Assembly: GCA_025642065.1 (NCBI GenBank)
Contig: JAODUP010000070.1
Span: forward strand, 474,001 to 538,000
Source of the DNA: Paralvinella palmiformis
Taxonomy: Eukaryota > Annelida > Polychaeta > Terebellida > Alvinellidae
Direction of reading: 5' to 3'
Length of the DNA: 64,000 bases
Position 1 is the stretch's first letter, and each line of letters starts with the position of its first letter. This document shows, piece after piece, positions 39,027-54,600 of the stretch. Under the pieces are notes generated by a model, which searched no databases, was not told the origin of the DNA, and saw only the letters and a list, made by a program, of their open reading frames with translations. The position numbers were made by a program, and so were the translations under genes.

Positions 39027-42000
39027 ATGGAGGTTATTAGTAGAATTGTTACTGAATATTCTAATGTTTTAGCTCCTATCGGTGCTTTAACAGCATTATA
39101 TTTGACCGTTAAGTGTGTTGACAAGTACATGGAGAGGTTTTAGAGTCTATGTCTTGGCTCGTTACATCGGCCTGTCTGCTAATTTGAAGAGTTTCGGGGA
39201 ATGGGCAGGTAGTGCAATTAGATCTATTCAAATCTATTGATCTAGAAATACGAAAGCTGGCAAAAGGCCGGTGATTTATTTAAGACGGAAAGCTGGCAAA
39301 AGGCCGGTGATTTATTTAAGACTTTGAACCTCTTGATAGTGATAGTTTTTATGGCCATTTTATGACGCTGAGACAACGGTAATCACCTACTGACCTAGTG
39401 ACGTGTAACATGATGATCCTTTTAAAGGATAGCTGAAATTGGATGTGGGCACTGCCACTTTGACCTGACCTAGCGTCCTAGGCTAGTAGTAGACTGTTAT
39501 CTTTTTAATGATCAGGACTGCTACAGATACACTCTAGGGTGGCCATTTATAATTTTCTAAAAAGGATGACATGGTCATAGACATACTCCACATAGACTAC
39601 CAACTTACCACACACAGCTGTGTGCACATACTGATGCATAGCATTTAGTAACACTTTATTATTACACAGAAGTAAAAAAATTATTTTTAAATATTATCTT
39701 AACCAATGTGCTAGAATACCAATATTATTCAAAAATGTGGCCTATCAAAAACTTTTTATTTCTTGCATTTCTCTCCTTTATTTACCATCTCTGGGAGTTT
39801 TCTGTGGACGGCTGGACATTCTTCTGAAAAATTAGGTTCCTGTTACAGTATGTGAAGATCAAAACAGGTCTGGCGCCAGATGGAGGACAATCAGCTTGAA
39901 AGGCGTACTGTTCGGCACAAAGCTGGGCGCCTGGCCACCCTAATATACTTATACAAATTATAAATGATATCAGAGTATGAACACAATCAACCCGATATTG
40001 ACTTATCTATCATTGGGGCTGTCATTTTGAAGCTCCCCCCAACTGGATCAATGTACACAGGAGTCGGCTAAACATGTACCAGATATCGTGCCACTGGCAT
40101 TTCGTCTGAGAATTCCAACAGTGGCCCGCCACAACTCTTCTGGTGGCATCACTCCGTAACTCATCTGTAAGATTTTGCATCTCCATTTACCACTGAAAAT
40201 CAAGTTATTTTTCACCATTTTAACAGGATTATCATACAATACCATAATGAATAAGAATAAAATGTATAATTTTGCATTTGGTTTTACCAGATAGCTACAA
40301 GTATAAATTTTCAATTTGTGATTACTTGCTGCAGTATGACTTCTTATTGTATGCTAATACACATCCCGTCAGCAACTATCTGTATTGTGTCGGCACAGGT
40401 GGTGGATTGAAAAATTCACACACAAATTGAGGGATTTTGCAATCACTAGATCACCAGCTACATATGTAAACATTTGCTACACAGTGTTATAGTACATTTC
40501 ATGATATTAATTAATACGATAGAGTATACTCACTTCAATCAATATATAATATGTATGTCTGCAATTTATGTCAATAATAATATTGATTCATTTGAGGTGC
40601 TGGTTCACAAAAACATTTATTGTTTTAAAACATGTTTAGGTGTTACTAGCAATTTGCTAGTACAATGTATTGTTTCTAGTTTGTTTTACTATCATTCTAG
40701 CTCTTGTGCTAGATGGACTAAAATACTTAATTTATCATTTGTTATGTGTATTATATATTTCACTGTATCATAATTCATATGTACATGGAATTTTATATTC
40801 TGAAATAAATTGAATAGCTCCCCACTGGATAAAACTATATTAAATGACAAATAATCCAAGATGTGCACTATTCTGTAATATAGAGATATAGGTCAAGTCG
40901 GCCTCAGGACACGTGTATCCTGTACAATGATAGGAGGTATTTAGATGTAGTCTATCTAGCTGAAGCGGTTAATATTCACAATGGTATGATTGGCTTTCTT
41001 GAGATAGCAGACTCTGGCGAGCTGGATTATTTATTGGACAGATCTGGTTATTGCCACTGATTACCATTGTTTAACCAGAGGTGGACCAATTTTCGCTAAC
41101 ATCTGTTAGCCATGCCACATATTGTCACCGGTGGCCAACCTTAGGCTTGCTATCTGAGGTATTTTTGGAACAAAACCCCATATTTAGGAATGTTAAGTAC
41201 TGAAATGGCTAAAGAAAACTATATCAGGAAATTACTTATTAAGATGGTTTTGTTACAAAAAAAAAGCATCTGCTGAGCTTTCAAATTTATGTAAATGAAT
41301 GGACAATGGCGTCAGTTAGTAGGTTGAGCATAGCATGGGGGGGGGGGGGTGAGATCTTGAGGATGAATAGGCCGGAGCATTTATGACCTGACTTAATCTG
41401 AATGAAAATGGCTGTGTGATCCTTTTGTCACCTGACATCTGAGCATATAAATCCTTGTATTTAGGATAGAGTTTCGGATTTGTATTTTGGGGTTACTTTT
41501 ACAAACAGTAGCCATTTTAGTTGTTATCTGAGGGTGAACCATTCCTTTCAACTAGGGTTGCCAATAATTACCGTAGGTCCCAGCCATTAAGCCGATACTC
41601 ACTATTATTACACTTAATGGCCACTGCTATTTCAGTGTTAAGAAATTCAGTAATAGGGAGAAGAAATTTCACGGTGTTGGCAGCCAACTAGATCTAGTCC
41701 TGATATTTTAGGTCTAAAATACGACGGGACTTATGGTATGCTGTCTCACAGTGCAAAATGACTGAAGACTGCAGTTACTTCTTCAAGCTTCTGGTTAACA
41801 TGGGTTTAGCTCTTTCACAATTGCTCCTAGTTTTTTTTATGAAGCTACAGCTTATAAACCAGTGTTTATAAAGTTACAGCTTTGGTTTTGAATGTTTGTT
41901 TTAGATTTTACTATTTTGGATTTCTTTGATGTTTTACAAGATGGTCTTCAAAATGTGCAAAATCTGATGCCAAAATGTGTCGTGAACAGTTTTTAATTTG

Positions 42001-45000
42001 CTTGAATTATAATATACCTATTTACCTTCATGACACTGAAGTTCCATGAAATTGTTTCCAGGGTTTTTGACAAAGCACTTTAGACTACCAGTTAAACTTG
42101 TCACTTCAACATGTTTTTATGACATTTTAACTACTGTATATAGTTGCAGATAAGTCAAGGTATATTTTTTACCCTGTAATTCTTTCCTCAGGCATATGCT
42201 TACTGTATAAGTGTTGGCTTAAAATCCTGAAAAAGCTGACCAAGTCATTTCAAACTCATGGTGTCAGCAAGTAGGTGGTAAATATATCAGTATCAATTTC
42301 TTCACCGGCAGGGACACACACACGGATTTCACTTTGATGTTATATTTAACTAATAAACAAACTTGTCACATCAAACACGCCTGATTGTAATCTCAACTGG
42401 CAAACATTATTAATTAATTGTTTCACTGCAAGTGGCTTGCAATGTGAACAGTGATTCCTATATTACTGCTAATCATCTGGAGGTACCGGTAGTTAAAAGC
42501 GTGACTATCATGTATTATTACGTAAAATTAATTGTTATTTAATTAATAATAATGGATTAGTAGGCATCGATGTGACAACCTATCGTGTTGTGTGTCAAGA
42601 ATGGCCAAAACATCTTTCCTTCAACTGGTAGGAAATATGACGCATGTATAAGTCGATACAGAACGTCCCTTTGCAGTTTTCTTTTCTGGAATTATGAAGC
42701 CGAACTTCGACAACGATATCTGTAATCATTTCCAGTTGATATCCCTCAGCCAATCACAGCCCACAAACTATTTGAGTGATTACTAAATCGTGCTATGAAA
42801 TAGTAACCATGTCTCATCACATACTCCGTGTTTATTGGCATCAGCGCAGTAAAACATGCTAAGAACCATCTAAAATACTACTTGACACGTCGGACAACCA
42901 AGCATATGGTTTTACTCGTCCGATTGCATAGTTTGGTTGTCCCGGACAGGCAGACAACCATTAATGTCAAGCCCTGGGTCTAAAGTGCTTTGTTAAAAAC
43001 AGGTAAACCCTGCCTCTCAACAATCAGCAGGTGTACATGTCAGTGGTAATATGACCATCCATATTAAAGGCAGACACCCTCGGCATAACTTTGTCAGTAA
43101 TGGATGGTGCGACAACTAAATCCAAACTTTCCTTTTTTCTTTGCACAGCTTTAAAGAATTAAAAAGTAAGGGTGACTGAACTACTTTTATTTTGTACTTG
43201 AGTAGAAGTAAAACTGAGCCTCTTCAAATCTACTTGAGTAGAAGTAAACTTTAGAAAATCTGCACGAGTAAACAGCAAAACTACTTTTTGAAAGTAATTG
43301 AAGTAAAAGTAGAAGATAAATATATTGTAACACAAAATATGGGAACCAAATACAGAGTGGACACGAGTGAACAAAATTCATTGCCTCCACAGACCTACAG
43401 ATGTGCTGCCACCTTGAGTTCACTGAACAAAGCCCTTGTCCAACTTCAGCAGAAGCTGACTCTCAAAGTTGGCGTCTCCAATGCGATTAAAAATTTAATT
43501 ACGACGAATCTTAGAAAACAGTTGGCTTAGGCTGAAACATTCTATAACAAAGTGAGCATTCAAAAATAGGTTGGAAAAATTACAAGTCTTGAATATCAGT
43601 GACCATCAGCTGAAACGTGTAGTTTATACCAAATGTTAGCCTTCTTATAAAACTCATTTCAATACCACACAATATTAAAATTCATCAAAGATACACGAGT
43701 TGGTGACAAATTGTGATGATAATATGCAGCAAGTGTATCAATTGTCTCTTAAATCATAGGCTATGTTATGATTAAATAAGTAACAAAAATATCCCGAAGT
43801 AAATTTAACTTTCTGCCAATAAAACTACTTCATTACTAGTAAAAATAGTTAGTTCAAATGTTACTTCCAGTTACTTGAAAAAACTACTCAAGTAGAGTAA
43901 CAAAGTAGTTTTACTTCATTACAAGGCACCCCTTTCTGTATGTTATAAAAAGCTCCCATCATGCAGCAGTTGTCAGCCAACTTGGCAATATCATTGTACC
44001 TTGTTTCAAATGCTCAACAGGAGCTGTATGTGAATTAATTGTTGATTCAAAGATACAGTATGCCGCTAAAGCACTCGTACTTGTGGCTCTGATGTTGTTA
44101 TCAAGGAGCACTGTCTTCACACAGGTCATAATGTTTCCTCCACACAGGTCATACCGTTTCCTCCCCACAGCGCATACTCATTACTCCAACATATGTTGTT
44201 GGTTCGTGATGCCATGGCAGTAAGCTCCAGAGATCCTCACACAAGGATTCAGTGATCTCAGATAATTTAAATTGCTGCCACAATTGGTACATCAACTGAT
44301 TATTATAAATTAGTGCTTGAAGAAGTTATCAGTCTTGTACTTATAATTTACAAAATTGTTATAGACTAAAAACGTGCTGCTTGGGGTGTTGTCTGTGCTC
44401 TGCCTCGGTAGGTATCGCTTCCACTGGGTGATGATAATTTGACATAAGGTCTAGCCTTCAGGAATAGCACTCAACGATGTAGAAAAGATGCAGGTGCAAA
44501 AAAATTTACAACATTTAATAAAGATAGTATACCTATGTTCTGCAATATTATTTACCTGAACATTCCCACAACTCCGATGGTCCCCCACTGTGGCTTACAT
44601 CGAAACAGTATTGATGTACAGTGGTGACGCCACCATTTTCTGAGAAGTGTAAAAACCTAAAATGCATTTGAAAGTGATTAGCCTGAAAAATATAATTTTA
44701 TTTTTTACCGAATGAATTGCATTTAATCCAGCATGAGAAAGCAGTCACAGACCAGACTGGGATCACAGAAAATTTGTAGGACAATTACTATCACCAAAAG
44801 ATTACTTATAAGAAATAAGCCATAAATATGCACTGAGAACACGATTGTAAGTTAAGTGTTGTTTGATAAATCTAACCAGGTTTTGTATCATTAATATGTT
44901 TACGTTGTTGGTATACTTGTCTAGAGTACTAGGGTTAAAATGGAATCATTTAGAATGTCAAATCTTAAAGGAGTTTGCCTTAAATGTACAAGTCTTCAAC

Positions 45001-45618
45001 CTTACAAAATGTACTAGAAGTTATGGATGAAACCGTGTGTAATAAATATTTTAAATGTATGGAGATGCAAAAAGAGCAAGTAACAAAATTCTCTGTTGTC
45101 AAACGACTCTCGTATCCCCATATAGCTATTATTAATAATATTATAATTAAGATCTGGATATGTTACTCTGTATGTTTACATGTAACAAATTCTTTGTGTT
45201 TTATGTGTTTCATTTTGAAAACATTAATAATGAGAGAAACACATTGATGCCTTGAATACTTTAGTGTGTTGGAAATCTACTTTCAACAAACATATAGGGG
45301 CGCCTCCATGGTCTAGCGATAGCATGTTGGACCACGGATCACTGCCACCCGTGTTCAAATCCTGGCGTAGGTATATCTGAAGGGTGTTTCATCTATGACT
45401 TCGCTTCATTACCTTTAGAGGTCGCTCGGCTCATTTAGCCTACCATGTGCACAAAAGTGGCCGTAAAACATCAATCATCATCATATTCAACAAACATTTA
45501 ACATATGCAAAAGCGTCTGTAATTAACTTAGGGTTTTTGTTGTTGATATTGAGAGTAATCCATAATTTATCCCATTTCCTCAAAATTCCAGATAGACTCT
45601 GTATCTTTGTATATATTA

Positions 45619-45654
<36 letters not shown>

Positions 45655-48600
45655 CAGCTCTTGCATATTTCAGTTGTTACTGGTGCAACAGATGGCATTG
45701 GTAAAGGTTATGCTCATGAGGTAGGTTTATGGAGATATTATGCTAATCTGGCTCTTTCTACAGCATGCTGTTTCCTAATAAACAGTGTAAGTGATTATAT
45801 GCACTATCAGAGATGGAATCCATTTTATAAAGAGATTTTATAGTTCGGTATTTATTTGTTTGCAGTTGGCCAGAAAGGGAATCAATGTGCTGTTAATCAG
45901 TCGATCACCGGAGAAACTGATTGATGTTGCCAAAGAGATCGGTTTGTATGATGTATTATAAGACTTGATCGTGCAGTTGTATCGCTCTAACATAGCATTA
46001 CTTATCCATGGTCAGAGTTGGTTGAAAATCTGGTTTCACGTTTGGTTAACTGGCACAACACATGTTTTGTGATTCTGCAAACACCATCTAATCATTTCGC
46101 GTTTTGTTGATATTTGTAGAGAAGAAATATGGCGTGAAAACGAAGTCTCTAGCTTATGACTTCAGCGATGATGACAGTATTTATCAGTCGATCAAAAGAG
46201 GAGTAACAGGGCTGGATATTGGCATATTGGGTACGTAGATATTAGTCGTGTAAATTAATTGACTAGAATGGTATTTCCGATGACGGTGGCTGAAAAGTTA
46301 ACATCTTACTGTTGGAAATATAGTGTTGCTGTTAATTACTTACTGATCAGTAATCAATGGAATGTTACAAATATTCACAAATTCCTATTGTTATGTGGGT
46401 GACCCTCCAAAGGATAGGATGAATACCCAAAATAAGTTCAAATATAAAAATAACAGACACAAATTGGATGATGCTGTTCAAAATTTGGCTTTAAAGTAAA
46501 TGAATATTGATTAAAAACATAAATCAGAACTGGATGAGGTCAAGCCACGAAAAGTGGAAAGACAAGTACTTAAATACTAAACCTTTGAGCAAATAGTGCA
46601 CAAGTGTGATGTTTTTCTTTTATGTATGCATTTTGGTTGGCAGCAAATAGGCAGATGGGGGAGGGGCTTCGTATGTCAGAATTCTCTCAGTTGTTAAAGA
46701 TCAGCTATGGTGACTTCTGCTTTGGAGAACTTTCATTTTACAAACCTTGCAGCTGACCACTTCTTTGTTGGTCAACACAAATTTTGTTCATTGAAAGATT
46801 AATGAATGGTTCATCAGTCCACTTTGTTTTTTATTCACCAGTGTGAATTCTCGTAATAAGCACACAGTTTCAAGCGATTGATATTAATAGCTGTAGTACT
46901 GAGAATGATTTTATTGTTTATTTCATCATTAATTCATTAACAATACACTCTGGTTACCATATAGCTGAAAAAGCTGCTGCGGTAAGCCAGTTAAAGCACT
47001 CTGTCGCACACATCTAGATTAGGGTTCAAATCCCAGTAATACCTGCCTGCATTTGTGGGATGTTTCATTGAGAGTCACCCTTCAGTTCTATGTGCCAGCT
47101 GTGAATAGTAAATTCCGGAATTTGAATTGCTTTTTACAAAAATGGAAAGTTGATCAATTTGGAATAGGAATTAAAGTTTGCTACAAAAAAATTAAATCCA
47201 CAAATTAATTTAACCATTTAATTTTTTAATTCAGCAATATTTCTTCCATAACAAACCTACTTGGAATGTAAACTCCTTGGAGTAGGTATTCCAAGTAGGT
47301 ACTCAGGGTACCTACTCATGGTAAAAAGGAGTAGGTAAAAAATGGAATTGGAATTGATCAATTTTGATTTAAAATTGGAATTGACCAAATGGAAATAATT
47401 GGAATTGGCAAAATGGAATTAATTGTCTGCAGCTAACTGAATAAAGTGATCATCTTAGAATTTGAAAATCACTCCATTTAAAACCTGTGATGGTTCTCAT
47501 GCATCCTGGAAAAAAAACAAATTCATTTTATTTAAATTTTAACTAACACTGGATATCAAGACTATGTACAATCGATATTTTCTTCTACAGGCATAATAAT
47601 TTTTCCATGACATATACTGGAAAAATATTGCCTGTGAAAAGAATCCAGTTAGAACAACAAACCCTGTGAATAAATGTTATGCCTGTAGAAGAAAATATCG
47701 ATTGTAGAAGAAAAAGAGAAACAGGACATAGTCTTGATATCCTAGAAGGGGTGAGGGGGAGGTTGTACCATAAAAATGTCAATAATTAATCATACATTGA
47801 TTAAATATGATATGCTTTTTCACACATATCTTTATTTATTGCCTTTAAATCTTGTATACTTTGTCCTGAAAAATGGTAATTTTGTCCTGGAAAGTGTCTT
47901 GGAAAATATAATATTATCTTGGCTATGAGATCCGTGGATTGTATCAAACTCTTGAATGGATGATATGCCTGACTATGATGCATCAAGATCTTATACTGCA
48001 GCCAGTATTCCTATTGGAAGCAAACATAATCAGTTCAACATTGCTGTTATGTTCCTTTATGTTGGTAAACATACAACTTCTGTACATCATATATCTACTG
48101 ATGTCATTCACTGTGCTGCATTGGATGCTATGTCTTGACTGATTACACCGGCTTCCTTCATTTCTTTACTAAAAGTTGCCATTCTTAATGGCAGTTGAAT
48201 CGATAAATTAATGTAGCAGTATAAACTCGGTTTTGATGTTATGGCTTATGCCACATACCAGTATGAATATCAACTAAATAAACTTAATTGTGTTTTTCAA
48301 ATCAGTTGTTTCTGCCAATTTCTCTATTCTTGAAACCCTTATAAATTCTCAACTAGCAATCCTTAAGAAGAATCCCACAATCTTTCTATAAATTTAGAAC
48401 TTATATAATCGTGATTTCTTTATAATGTGATCTTAATCAATTACATTCAGAATGAATGTAATCTTAATCATAGTATTTTCAAGTAATCGTAATCGACAAG
48501 CTTGGTCCTGTAATCCCCCCAACCCTGATTATAAGCAGCGATGGATTTATTTGTGCTAAACTGTACTCACCTGAAAGAGATCACCAACACATTTTCTGAC

Positions 48601-51600
48601 TGTACCATATGAATTTTAGCTGCATTCATTAATAAGATTGTTGCTTCCAGTTAACAATGTAGGCATGTCTTATGGGTATCCTGAATATTACATGGAATTA
48701 AAAGATGAGGTGAGTACACACGTATAACCCTCTTGTATAATGGTATGAAGCAGTGTATTTACTATTCTCAGTCATGCCCTGCATTATTTATACTGGCATT
48801 TTAGATACAAACAGATGTTTCAGTTGTATTTAATGAATTGCTGATTGTTTTACAATATCTCTTACTGTATGCTGGGATTCTGTTACAGTTGGTATTGAAT
48901 TCTTTGTGATAAAATTGTGGTTTATTTTTAGAACATTACAAAATTAGTTTAATATATTCATATTGGTATTGAATCCTCTGTGACAGAATTCTGGTTTTTA
49001 GAACATTACAAAATTAATTTATTATATTCAATATATATATATATATTGTGTGTGTGTGTTATATGTTCACCAATCTGTACTTATCGTTAGCATAAACATC
49101 ATATTTTCAGACAATACAGAAGATGCTTCATGTTAATATGCACTCTGTGGCAATGGTGAGTTTTTAAAATGAGCTTCTGTGTAAGTGGAGATCTATTAGC
49201 TACTTGATATTAGAAAATGTGAAGAAGTATTGGGGTAAACAAAACCAATTAATATAAATAAGAATGGATGATTAAAGTTGGTAAGGTGATACATGATCCA
49301 TTACTCTACCTTTTGTATTGGGGGGGGGGGCTATTTCCATCAATGTATACAATCCTAATAAAATGTATCTCCAGCTTGTATTTCATGCTTAATGGAAAGT
49401 ATTATTAATTATTAACCGTCACTGTTTGAAAACTCACCTTTTCAGACTCGCTCATCCTTTCTAATTTTCCTTTCCATCTGATCATTGTTGATGAGCTTTG
49501 CATCGTACCTGGACTATGAGTTTGCCCAACCCCTCCACTAGGTCCACCACTGAGCTCGATCCTTGCGAGGATATTGGTGCTATAAAAGTTTTGTAATTAT
49601 TATTATATGCTTGAATATCACCATCAATTAAAATAATAGGCCTGTTTTTTTTTCAAAATAAAATGTGATAAAAGCATAACTTCAGTCAAGTTATTCTTCA
49701 ATTCTGTGCAGTGCATTTGTAAGTAGGGAAAAGTAACTGTGTGGATGACTACCTTTAGAATGTTGAATGTTTGTTTACACCTGTGTAGTAGCACTTGGAT
49801 TAGGTGATTTGAAACATAATTATTTCTTAAAATGTTAACAGTGGGGAATCAAAATCCTTTCACAGTTCTATCATAATGTTAACAGAGTGACATCAAAATA
49901 AACAGCCGAGTCTATACTTAGCCACACCACGGTATCCACTTTTAACATCACTGACAATAACTTGGTTATCCCAGCTGACATCTTTTGTAATACATAAATA
50001 TGTGCTGTAGTGTATAATAATTGATACACGGTTATAACAAACTGTTATTTTAGTAATGAAAAACTTTACACATCTGTCGGATTAATACACATCTTTGTTC
50101 GCTTCCTTTCAGATGACCAAGATAATTTTGCCAATTATGGCCGAGAAGAAGAAAGGCATCGTAATCAACATAGCTTCAGCTGCTGCTAAACATCCTTTTG
50201 CTTTACTTTCTCTGTACTCAGCTACAAAGGTAATCATAAACTGGTCAAACAGCAATAATACTTGTTATAAAATGTTCGAGGGGAAGAAGGAAAATTAATT
50301 GTCACGGAATTTAATTCTTGTTCAAGAAGTCATATAAAAGTTATAGAATATCATCTCGAGGATAAAAACTATCTTCTAAAATGTGTAACGGCATAGGACT
50401 TTCCATGAATAATTGGAAGAAGAACCTCATCTATAATATTTTTATTTAAAACCAATTTATTATTAAAATTTTATCCTCACTGTATATTGATCCCTATTTT
50501 TCGTCGTGGAATATTTAAATATCACAAAACATGTGGAAACCCTAAACAAATCTGAATGTTGCCTTTATGATCACGTCTGTTCAAGTGGTAGGTTAATGGA
50601 CCAAGTATCGGGCGAAATAAGAGATGGAACACCTTCGCATATAAACTCGGTACAAATGCATTGTCCAAGGTTATAGTTTAATAATGATATATGTAGGCAT
50701 GCAAACAGTGTATCAGAAATACAAAGGTTTTTTTGTATTGAGTGCTTGTCTGCTTTATCTTAACATTCAGTAGTACACTTTGTTTTTAGGGTGTTGCATA
50801 TTTGGTCTGGAAGCAAATCATCTTAGTCTACATGTATTTCAAATACAAATATGTCTATAATGGTTGGATCAAGCTCTGTCTTGTCAGATGCTGTTGTTTG
50901 AATCTATCCTATAATCTAAATACTTAGGTTGTGATCATACTTTTCAGGCATTTGTCAGTTACCTCACAGTTGGACTTGAACAAGAATATGCTTCAAGAGG
51001 CATCATTTTTCAGGTATGGAAGAGAATAATTAACCATTGGTGCAAGCCTTTAACATCATTACAATATTGTGCCAGTTGACATTTTTTTATTTGGATGTAT
51101 TATGAGATGGTGAAAACATCAAACATTTATTAATTGGTATATCTAATAGTGGACTTTACTTCCAGTGCGTTCTGCCTTTCCTTGTCTCGACCAAAATGTC
51201 TCGTATAAGGCAGTCGTCTTTCTTCGTCCCTGATCCATATAGTTATGCTAGATCGGCACTGACCACAGTTGGAGTGGAGAGTACTACATTTGGCTGTGTA
51301 TCTCATGCTCTGCAAGTGAGTTGTTTACGTTAGTTACGGAAGTTGTTTTGTGGCAAATAACAAACCAGGAAGGTTGCTCCTAGTTGTTATACTGGTTGTG
51401 GACAGAATGTCTTTTTCTGTATTAAATATTGGATCATATCAAATGATATTAGATCATGTTATAAATAGACTTGATAAAAATGGTTACAATTTTTATTATT
51501 CTCCCTTATTATGCCAGAAAATGTTGTTTTATGCAAAATTTGGCACCTTTTAGCTGCTGATTATTCTAAATGTTTGGTGTGTGTGTGTGTGTGTGTGTGT

Positions 51601-54600
51601 GTGAGGAGAATGGGTGATAATAGGATAGATTACATTAAATGTTGCCTCTACAGTAACATTTCCTGTTTTACGTTCAAATATTACCACAGTCATATTACAT
51701 ATAAAATTTTCCGAATAACCTCAGCCTATATGAACAATTTGCATGCCAATTCTTCAGAAGTCCAGTTTATGTATAGCAAAATGCTGCATCATATGACTGT
51801 ATTTTAACTGATCTTTAGATAACCCACAGCAACAATTGTTATGGTTTGTAAAATTTAAATTGTAAATGTATTGGTACAATATAAAATTAGGTGTGATACA
51901 ATTACAAATATGTCACATATGATCATGCGTGTATGACTACATTAATAATTCAAATTTAGAATGGGATTTATTAAAGAAAATTTGTATTTGGTAGCCAGTT
52001 GTTTCTTTTCTTAAATAACAGGAATATTTGGTGTTGAACAGATTGAAAACAAGCATTTTTTGCAGATAATGGTAAATGATGAGCGGCCACTCAAATAATG
52101 CATGTTTCAGCCAATATCATTTCAAGTAACCGAAAATAAAATTTGACTGATACATAAAGTCATTTTGTAGTTGAGCATATAACGTAGCTTTTAGGTTTGA
52201 ATACTTAGGCTTGGGTTGATATTTCCCCCTCCATTACTGTCAGTTCTTTTTGTTTTGTTTTGAATGAGTTAAAACCTTTTATTGTCAGCAATGGTGAGAT
52301 ATATGACAAATCTTTGGCACTATATATCGACTGGACCTTTACCTATAAAGTCTGAAAAATTGACATGATTGCTAACATGTTGAAACCAAGAATCAGCATC
52401 TCTGGTGTTTATGTTGTAAATCTATGTACTGCTAGGTTTCTCTTTGAAACACAGGATATTGTTGTTTATTGTAAATCTGATACGTATTATGTGTAGGTAC
52501 GAGTGCACAAACAGCTAAATGCAACTTCCTGGTAGATTGGTGAATAAATATATTCACCGATTGTAAAACCTGTTTGTCTCGCGTTCTACTGATTGATGTA
52601 GACAGCGTATCCATTTCAAGATTTTATTAATAACTTATAAATACCTGTGTGAACTGGTATCCATTAGAAGGTTATCCCGAAACCTCAGGTCATCCAGTCA
52701 GATACTATTGCAGGTGCCAATGTCTCGGCTCAAGTCATATGGTGATTGTCCATTTAGTGTTGCAGCCCCCACTTTGTGGAATACGTTGCCAGCAGATATT
52801 AGAAATGCATCGTATCAGATATTAAAATCTGTTCTAAAAACACACCTGTTCAAGGTCGCTTTCACAGATTTTTCACATAATTATCTTTTAAATCACTTAC
52901 AGGGTATTATTATATTACATATTATTTGTACAGCGCCTTTGAATCGCTTCTGCTAGTAAGGGCACTATTAAATATACATTATTATTAATTATGTAATAAC
53001 TGCATGTAGGTTTATTGGTGTTTGGGGTTATGGACTGCTAGGTTTTAAGTTTAGTATTTTTAAACGGTACCATTAAATATACTAACGTGCGCATGCACAC
53101 ACACACAAAACAAAGATTTTCCTGCCCCCAACTCCTCAGTTTAAATCGTCCATTGTTGTTTTCATGAATTAGAATTGACCCATTGTGTTTAGCAAATGAC
53201 AGTTTTCTGCCTGATGTTCAATCATTTTTAGACGATAAGGAAACTGTAATATTTGTATAGCCTCCAAGAACAAATGAGTAATTAATTTACAGTTTTGAAT
53301 AAAGATTAATCTGTCATTTATTTTATTTACGACCTGAAGGTTCTCAGAAGTCTAAAATAAGACCTTATGGAAATAATTATGGAAAAACATTTGAAGTGTT
53401 TTCATCTGAATACTAAAATGTGGATGACGCATTTCAATGAGGATAACAAGAAGCAACAGATATTAGGACATATTATAGTTTGGTATATTTGAGCTTAATT
53501 AGCTAATGGTTTAATTAAAATATTTTGTCGTAGTAATAAGTAGCCATAGAATGGACGTAGTGTGTTATCTGGTTGGCACAGCGCAGTATAATGACAATAA
53601 ATATGTTAGGCCAGAGAAAATAAAATAATAAATAGGCATTTCTTAATTTTTCTGTACTGCAATTTACTACCCAGATGAGTTGTTTTTGTTATGTTGCATA
53701 TTTTAAGTCTACCTTCCATAAAAAGGGAGGCTCTATTTTGTTCCAAGGGGCTTCGTATGTGTACAACCCTGGACTATATTATTGGTTTATCACCACCTGC
53801 AGACAAAGAATGAGAGGTGTAGTAATATATAAATTACCATTCGTTTCACGTCTTCAACATAATTAAGATGAGGTTAATGATTTGCATACTGCCAGCTACA
53901 TCGAGAATGGCTAGTTTGTAAACAATTGTAGTTCATAATAATAGGAATAAGCTAAATAGCTTTTTAGTTTACATTTCAAAATGATGAAAACAATTCTTTA
54001 AGAAACACCATCTTGAAATATTCCCCAGCATATGGAGCACACACACAGCATATGGAGCACACACACACACATGCACACAAACACACTATGGAGCTGTTAG
54101 ATAGAATAAGACATTATTCAATACTTTGTACAAATTGTTTTCTACCAGGCTTTCTTCACTGGATTTCTTCCTGTATCACTGTTAGACATCATGTATATGA
54201 AGTTTCTCAAATCTGTCAGGAAGTCATTTATAGCAAGGCAGAAAGAACGAAGTAAACGTGCTGAAATAAAACAAGATTGAGGTGGGTCTTTGTATGTGGC
54301 AGCCTTGGATTGATAAGACCTGCTCCCTATACGTATCTAAATGTTGTGTGTGTCTGTGTGTGTGTGTATGTGTGTGCATTCTTCTGAAGTAGGTTTAATT
54401 AAGACAGTTTAAAACGTTGCTCTTTTCCAGGGAAAGGGGGTTTGAATGCAGTAATGAGGCGTGAATATTAACCAAAATAGTGAAATCTTCAATAATGACT
54501 GTGATGTTCATACTGTGATGGTTGATGAGGCTGCTGCATTTAATGACCCATCTTTTAGTTACTTTCACTTGTGTTCTAAACAAAACTAATACTTGATACT

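Noticed and set aside
40048..40314. 88-codon minus-strand frame with acceptor-like sites
   Set aside because: Ordinary composition but no recognised motif and no partner exons. Left as intron of HSD17B12.
44549..44645. Possible minus-strand exon before a GTAAAT site
   Set aside because: Only one border is convincing and no neighbouring exons match.
48125..48165. Similarity to HSD17B12 exon 1 (CTATGTCTTG..GTTACATCGG region)
   Set aside because: Only about 28 bases with several mismatches, and the frame is not kept. Probably chance.
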